Assembly (NCBI RefSeq): GCF_004785645.1
Contig: NZ_SRPE01000010.1
Coordinates: forward strand, 116,525 to 180,524
DNA: 64,000 nt
Direction: 5' to 3'
Origin: Empedobacter tilapiae
GTDB lineage: Bacteria > Bacteroidota > Bacteroidia > Flavobacteriales > Weeksellaceae
Position numbers and translations under genes: made by a program
The notes under the pieces: model-generated
Database searches by the model: none
Seen by the model: the letters and a program-made list of their open reading frames with translations, nothing else
What the model was told of the DNA's origin: nothing
In this document: positions 60,040 through 64,000 of the stretch, piece after piece
Layout of the letters: each line of letters starts with the position of its first letter
Numbering within the stretch: the stretch's first letter is position 1

Positions 60040-62169
60040 TTAAGAGGGAACCTTCCTTTTTTCTTCACGATCCCAAATACGATGTAATTTCATTGCCTCA
60101 ATAAAATCTGCAATCCAATCCTCATTTTCATCTTCTAAAACTACTCCTCTATCAGGTCTTACAAATGAATTATTCATTAAAGAACCAGTTCCTTTTGCAA
60201 ATAATAAGATTTTACAATGTCTGTAAGAATCATTAATAAATTCATAATAATCTGGATTCAATTTTAAAGATTCTATTGATTTACCTGATGGTGTATAAAC
60301 GGCGTCATAACAAACAGATGGATCTGTACGATAGCTATGCGAAATCTTTTCTTTACTTCCTTCTTCATAGGTTAATTCGCCCACTTTAGATGAAATTAAT
60401 ACCGCTTCGGCTCCTTCCTTTTCTAATACTTTTTTTAATTGATCTACACTTTTTTTAGAAACCCCATTATCCACTAAAAAGGCAACTTTTCTGGTTTTAA
60501 TATTTCCTTCTCCTTCTTTTACCTTCATACTAAGCGCATCTGAAGATTTTAGTTCTTGTTTTTTAGGCTTCAAGGGATAATTAGGGTGATTTTGCCTTAC
60601 AAAACTTAATGTCAACTCATCCAATTCTTTTGGAGGTATTATACCAAGATTATCTCCTACTTTTTGAGCTAAAGTTTTATCAATTTGATAAAGTATCGCG
60701 GTTTGTCTTTCTCTAATTTTTGGATCAGAAACCTTACTCAGCTCAAAACTAAAAGCATCTACAATATGTTGCTTTTCTGGCTCCGATTGAGAATTAAAAA
60801 ACAAAGTTGCTTGCGAGAAATGATCAGCAAAAGAATCAGATCTAGCCCTTACTTTCTTCCCTTCTACCTTTTGTTCATGAGATTGAAAACCTTCTTCTCC
60901 CTTTAACATTGCATGATAAGGACAACCAGAAGCTTTACTATTCGGAAAATAACTAACTCCTCCTTTCAGTATATCAATTCTCCCTGTTCCATCTTTTTGA
61001 TTATTATGCTTTTGGTTTAATGATCTATTAATAGGAATTTCATGGAAGTTTCCTCCACCTAATCTATAATTCTGTGTATCCATATACGAAAAAATACGAC
61101 CTTGCAATAAAGGATCATCAGATAAATCAATACCAGGAATGATTCTACCTGGATCAAAAGCTACTTGTTCAGTTTCAGCAAAAAAATTGTCGGGATTACG
61201 ATTAAGTGTCATTGTGCCAATTATCTTTACAGGAACTAATTCTTCTGGAACCAATTTCGTAGCATCCAAAATATCAAAAGAATATTTTAATTCATCTTCT
61301 TCAGGTATTAGCTGAACACCTAAATCCCATTGCGGAAAATTTCCTTCATCAATAGCTTCCCATAAATCTTGACGATGAAAGTCAGAATTAAATCCTGATA
61401 TTTTTTGAGCTTCATTCCATGCAACAGAATGCACTCCTAATTTAGGTTTCCAATGGAATTTAACAAAAGTTGCTTTACCTTCTTGATTAACCAACTTAAA
61501 TGTATGTACTCCAAATCCCTCCATCATTCTCAGACTACGAGGAATTGCTCTATCAGACATTGCCCACATAATCATATGTGCTGATTCTGGCATCAATGAA
61601 ATAAAATCCCAAAAAGTATCGTGCGCAGAAGCCGCTTGAGGAATTTCTTTATCAGGCTCTGGTTTAACTGCATGTATTAAATCAGGGAAATTCATAGCAT
61701 CCTGAATAAAAAATACAGGTATATTATTTCCAACTAAATCATAATTACCATCTTCTGTATAGAACTTTACCGAAAAGCCTCTAACATCTCTTGCTAAATC
61801 TGTAGATCCTTTAAATCCTGCAACAGTTGAAAAACGTATAAATAGTGGTGTTGTTTTACCTTTTTGAAGAAATTTTGCACATGTATATTCACTTATATCC
61901 TCATTAATTTCCAATATTCCATGAGCTCCACTACCTCGTGCATGTACAACACGTTCAGGTATTCTTTCTCGGTCAAAATGACCCAGCTTATCAAAGTAAA
62001 TATGATCTTGTTGTAAGGAAGGTCCTCTATCTCCAACTTTTAAGGTGTTGTTATTATCATAAATCGAGACACCATCATTGGTTGTTAATTTTTGATTGGA
62101 GTTATCAACTGTAAACTGATTCAATTGTTCAGTTTTAAGATCTGGATTTTTAGATTTTTTCATATGCAA
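60040..62169 (-). CDS. katE: Large-subunit catalase (KatE / HPII type)
   Basis: The 709 residues fit large-subunit monofunctional catalases. The active-site His is in [12 protein letters not shown], the Asn region in [12 protein letters not shown], and the heme-ligand Tyr in [16 protein letters not shown]. The C-terminal flavodoxin/DJ-1-like extension (~545-700) has [20 protein letters not shown]. It breaks down hydrogen peroxide to water and oxygen. Such clade-II catalases are often induced in stationary phase. No exact -7 box is visible upstream. Confidence 0.95.
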   Translation of the reverse strand: MHMKKSKNPDLKTEQLNQFTVDNSNQKLTTNDGVSIYDNNNTLKVGDRGPSLQQDHIYFDKLGHFDRERIPERVVHARGSGAHGILEINEDISEYTCAKFLQKGKTTPLFIRFSTVAGFKGSTDLARDVRGFSVKFYTEDGNYDLVGNNIPVFFIQDAMNFPDLIHAVKPEPDKEIPQAASAHDTFWDFISLMPESAHMIMWAMSDRAIPRSLRMMEGFGVHTFKLVNQEGKATFVKFHWKPKLGVHSVAWNEAQKISGFNSDFHRQDLWEAIDEGNFPQWDLGVQLIPEEDELKYSFDILDATKLVPEELVPVKIIGTMTLNRNPDNFFAETEQVAFDPGRIIPGIDLSDDPLLQGRIFSYMDTQNYRLGGGNFHEIPINRSLNQKHNNQKDGTGRIDILKGGVSYFPNSKASGCPYHAMLKGEEGFQSHEQKVEGKKVRARSDSFADHFSQATLFFNSQSEPEKQHIVDAFSFELSKVSDPKIRERQTAILYQIDKTLAQKVGDNLGIIPPKELDELTLSFVRQNHPNYPLKPKKQELKSSDALSMKVKEGEGNIKTRKVAFLVDNGVSKKSVDQLKKVLEKEGAEAVLISSKVGELTYEEGSKEKISHSYRTDPSVCYDAVYTPSGKSIESLKLNPDYYEFINDSYRHCKILLFAKGTGSLMNNSFVRPDRGVVLEDENEDWIADFIEAMKLHRIWDREEKRKVPS

Positions 62170-62398
62170 TTTATTAATTAGTAAATGTTAATGAATAAGA
62201 ATTGACAAACAACACGATAAGGAAACTCAAAAAATAAAATCGACATAAAAGTAATTACCCTATTGAGATTTATTTGTTTTAAATATGATTTCATTAAAAC
62301 ATCAATCAATTAAAATGCCATATTTTTTAAAAATGATAAAAACTTCTTTTACTATAACAATAAACTATTTAATTAAATATATTTTATATCTACTTAAA

Positions 62399-62677
62399 TT
62401 AAGCTATTGATTTATATTGTTTTTTTAAACAGCATAACTGATAATTTCTTAGTATATCCCATCCAATAAACAATGATATATGTACCCATATCCAATAAGG
62501 AATTGTTTTAGGTGTTTCACTTCCATTAATTAGTTTTTTTTGATTTCCTTTGTCAGAGGCATTAATCATAAGTGAAATAATTCCATTTAAAATTGCCTTA
62601 TATTTTATACCTTCAACTTGAATAAGTGATCCATTTACAACTGTAAATTGTATTATTTTAAATCCTTCTTTACCCAT
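62399..62677 (-). CDS. Possible small membrane protein (92 aa)
   Basis: A 92-codon frame with one hydrophobic segment at ~60-78 (TIPYWIWVHISLFIGWDIL). I do not recognise a family, the composition is extremely AT-rich, and the surroundings hold gene remnants. It may be a real small membrane protein or part of a decayed gene. Confidence 0.3.
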   Translation of the reverse strand: MGKEGFKIIQFTVVNGSLIQVEGIKYKAILNGIISLMINASDKGNQKKLINGSETPKTIPYWIWVHISLFIGWDILRNYQLCCLKKQYKSIA

Positions 62678-62826
62678 CGTTGAACGACTAACTATTAAAA
62701 AAAAAGTACTCCATCAACCATCTTTACTGTATCTAAATCAAAAACAGTAGGTGCGTCCAATTCTGCAATTAGATGCAATTGATCTTCTAAAATATTTTGC
62801 TTCTACCATTTTACATACGATTTGTT

Positions 62827-63093
62827 TTAATCTGAATAAAATAAATTTTTTATGTGTCCACTTTCTTTTTCTCCTAGTTTAAATAAATATTTTAGGGATA
62901 GAATAAAAGTCCATAATGTAATTAGAATAACAATTACTACAATAAACCAATCCCAATCGCTTTGAGGACTTGTTCCATGTGTAAAATTCTTTGTGATTTT
63001 TGGTTGTTGCAATTGACATGCATCACATGCAAACAAAGCTGATGTAAGGAATATACTTACAAAGCACATTTTATTTTTAGCTCTTTTATCCAT
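62827..63093 (-). CDS. Small exported/membrane protein (88 aa) of a cytochrome locus
   Basis: The signal-like N-terminus MCFVSIFLTSALFACDAC ends in a CDACQ motif, followed by KITKNFTHGTSPQSDWDWF and a transmembrane helix (VVIVILITLWTFILSLKYLF). I recall similar short Bacteroidetes proteins with CD-x-CQ-x-QQPKI next to cytochrome c genes. The ATG begins 1 nt after the stop of the decayed cytochrome c gene upstream, so it was part of the same respiratory operon (inference). The two cysteines may bind metal or heme. The gene itself is intact. Confidence 0.65.
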   Translation of the reverse strand: MDKRAKNKMCFVSIFLTSALFACDACQLQQPKITKNFTHGTSPQSDWDWFIVVIVILITLWTFILSLKYLFKLGEKESGHIKNLFYSD

Positions 63094-63094
63094 A

Positions 63095-63380
63095 TTATTT
63101 TATTTTATCCAAAATGACTTGCACTTCTTCAACTGTTATTTTTTTTGCATTATTTCCCCAATTTGAGCGTTCGTGATTTATTATAGCCGCTACATATTCG
63201 GATATAAAATCTGCGTTCTCTCCCTCTGCAGGCATAGTTGCATATTATGGTTGAGGATCATATCCTTTCATAATTATAGTAACATATAATTCTAAAGCTC
63301 CACCTGTAACCATTGGACTATTTTTAAATGAGGAAATGCTCCAGAGACTTCTTCTCCATTTGTTTGATGATTGTTGCACA
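63095..63380 (-). pseudogene. Decayed c-type cytochrome
   Basis: Reading the minus strand gives GEEVSGAFPHLKNSP, ALELYVTIIMKGYDPQP, a TAA stop (63245-63247), then MPAEGENADFISEYVAAIIN and NNAKKITVEEVQVILDKIK. This is a class I cytochrome c ending. The heme site is damaged: at the place of C-x-x-C-H the frame reads N-N-H with a shift relative to TGTGCAACA. So there is a frameshift, loss of a heme Cys and an in-frame stop. The 88-aa gene downstream remains intact. Confidence 0.75.
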
Positions 63381-63424
63381 ATTAATTAAATGAAAATTAA
63401 AAATTATATATAGAGTTTAAATAC

Positions 63425-64000
63425 CTACTTGCACTCGAAATAAGAAGATAAGCTCATAATTCGTTCATTATTTACTGGATTAATGTATTTGAGGAACATT
63501 TGCTCTGTAGAATGCCCTGTAGCTTCCATTAACAACGGTGTTGGTATTTTTCCATAAAAATTACTCGCAAAACTTCTTCTTCCAATATGACTGCTAAGTA
63601 ATTGCCATTTTTCAAAAATCATTTCTTCGACACGATGTCCAACTCTTTTTTTTCCTTTCATAGAACAGTTTAACTCTGCCACTTTTGCAACCAATCGTAT
63701 TTCTTCATTGTACTGTTTAATAGGCATTGATTTTGGGAAAAAATTGTTGTTCCGTTTTAATATACTCATCACAATAGGATGCAACGGTAAAGTAATTTCT
63801 TTCTTTGTTTTTTGTTGAATGAATTTAATACAGGTTTTCTCATTAATCTTAGTCAATTTTTCTTGAGAAAATGTGATAAAGTCAGAAAATCGTTGACCAG
63901 TATAACAACTAATAAGCAACCAATCTTTTGCAGATTGTAAATGCTGAGGAACTTTTGTTTTCTTGATAATTGAAATCTCTTCTTCATTAAGAGTTGTCAT
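63425..64000 (-). CDS. Tyrosine recombinase/integrase, C-terminal catalytic domain (cut by window end)
   Basis: 191 residues are visible; the frame reaches the window end, so the N-terminal arm and core-binding domains should lie beyond base 64000. The catalytic set is present: Arg in SCYTGQRFSDFI, the Lys/beta-hairpin region with KTKKEITLPLHP, H-x-x-R in SHIGRRSFASN, and H/W plus the nucleophilic Tyr in EATGHSTEQMFLKYINP. This is the Bacteroidetes phage/conjugative-element integrase type. It marks a mobile element boundary at the right end. Confidence 0.9.
   Translation of the reverse strand: MTTLNEEEISIIKKTKVPQHLQSAKDWLLISCYTGQRFSDFITFSQEKLTKINEKTCIKFIQQKTKKEITLPLHPIVMSILKRNNNFFPKSMPIKQYNEEIRLVAKVAELNCSMKGKKRVGHRVEEMIFEKWQLLSSHIGRRSFASNFYGKIPTPLLMEATGHSTEQMFLKYINPVNNERIMSLSSYFECK

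Noticed and set aside
62678..62826. Possible gene remnant upstream of the 88-aa protein's end
   Set aside because: One minus-strand frame reads LIAELDAPTVFDLDTVK, which looks protein-like, but it is too short to assign to any family.

Overview
This window is AT-rich DNA from a flavobacterium. Markers of the phylum are the SusC/SusD pair, lipoprotein signals ending in Cys, TAnnTTTG-like -7 promoter boxes, a MauE/DUF6520-type peptide cassette, and a ten-gene zeaxanthin-type carotenoid operon. A member of the Weeksellaceae (Empedobacter-like) is my best guess, but the sequence does not prove the genus.

Region by region. (1) 1-13.9 kb is a defence island. It holds a TrlF-like ATPase (cut by the window start), HsdR, McrB and McrC in one operon. 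These are followed by a cyclic-phosphate-processing receiver protein, a PDDEXK_4 nuclease with a WYL regulator, a small Asp-box protein, an XRE regulator with a one-base poly-A frameshift, and an AbiEi-like (DUF6088) antitoxin lacking its usual toxin. (2) 14.1-17.8 kb is a minus-strand cassette: a TPR/transmembrane/AraC sensor-regulator upstream of a 251-aa conserved protein, DUF5675, two small membrane proteins and a 59-aa protein. (3) 18.7-26.0 kb is a light-protection operon: MarR regulator, secreted HIU hydrolase-like protein, CrtI, CrtB, a hypothetical protein, an SRPBCC protein, CrtZ, lycopene cyclase, lipocalin and photolyase. (4) 27.7-36.7 kb has a small lipoprotein, a MauE-like membrane protein and a secreted Cys-containing peptide. 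These converge on a SusC-SusD-S9 peptidase operon. (5) The long gene-free stretches at 17.8-18.7, 26.0-27.7 and 36.8-39.3 kb are mosaics of several palindromic repeat families, a duplicated SusC leader and heptamer tandem repeats.

(6) 39.3-45.3 kb is the most interesting system. It is a compact minus-strand operon of a double-GHKL protein (N-terminal MORC/Hsp90-like ATPase joined to a HisKA-HATPase kinase), a receiver protein with all phosphorelay residues, an HNH endonuclease and an N6-adenine methyltransferase. A convergent XRE gene, preceded by a 107-nt nested-stem element, sits at its 3' end. It looks like restriction-modification wired to a two-component phosphorelay. (7) 45.6-48.6 kb is a scar zone: two broken DUF4041/GIY-YIG gene fragments sharing a 60-bp tail flank an intact FN3 lipoprotein, and a zeta-toxin remnant follows. 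(8) 48.6-52.0 kb is a transferred-looking block: YggS, two GNATs, an AAA+ ATPase, an odd tRNA-Cys-like gene and a truncated MocR regulator ending at the junction.

(9) 52.0-57.9 kb carries the four-gene ligase-associated DNA repair module (PdeM, Lhr-like helicase, ATP-dependent ligase, SNM1-like exonuclease). It runs into a stress region with an SDR, GlsB-type protein, PNPOx-like protein, conserved 77-aa protein and large-subunit catalase. (10) 62.4-64 kb has a decayed cytochrome c, a small membrane protein and the C-terminal part of a tyrosine recombinase cut by the window end. No CRISPR array, rRNA, intact transposase or reverse transcriptase was seen.
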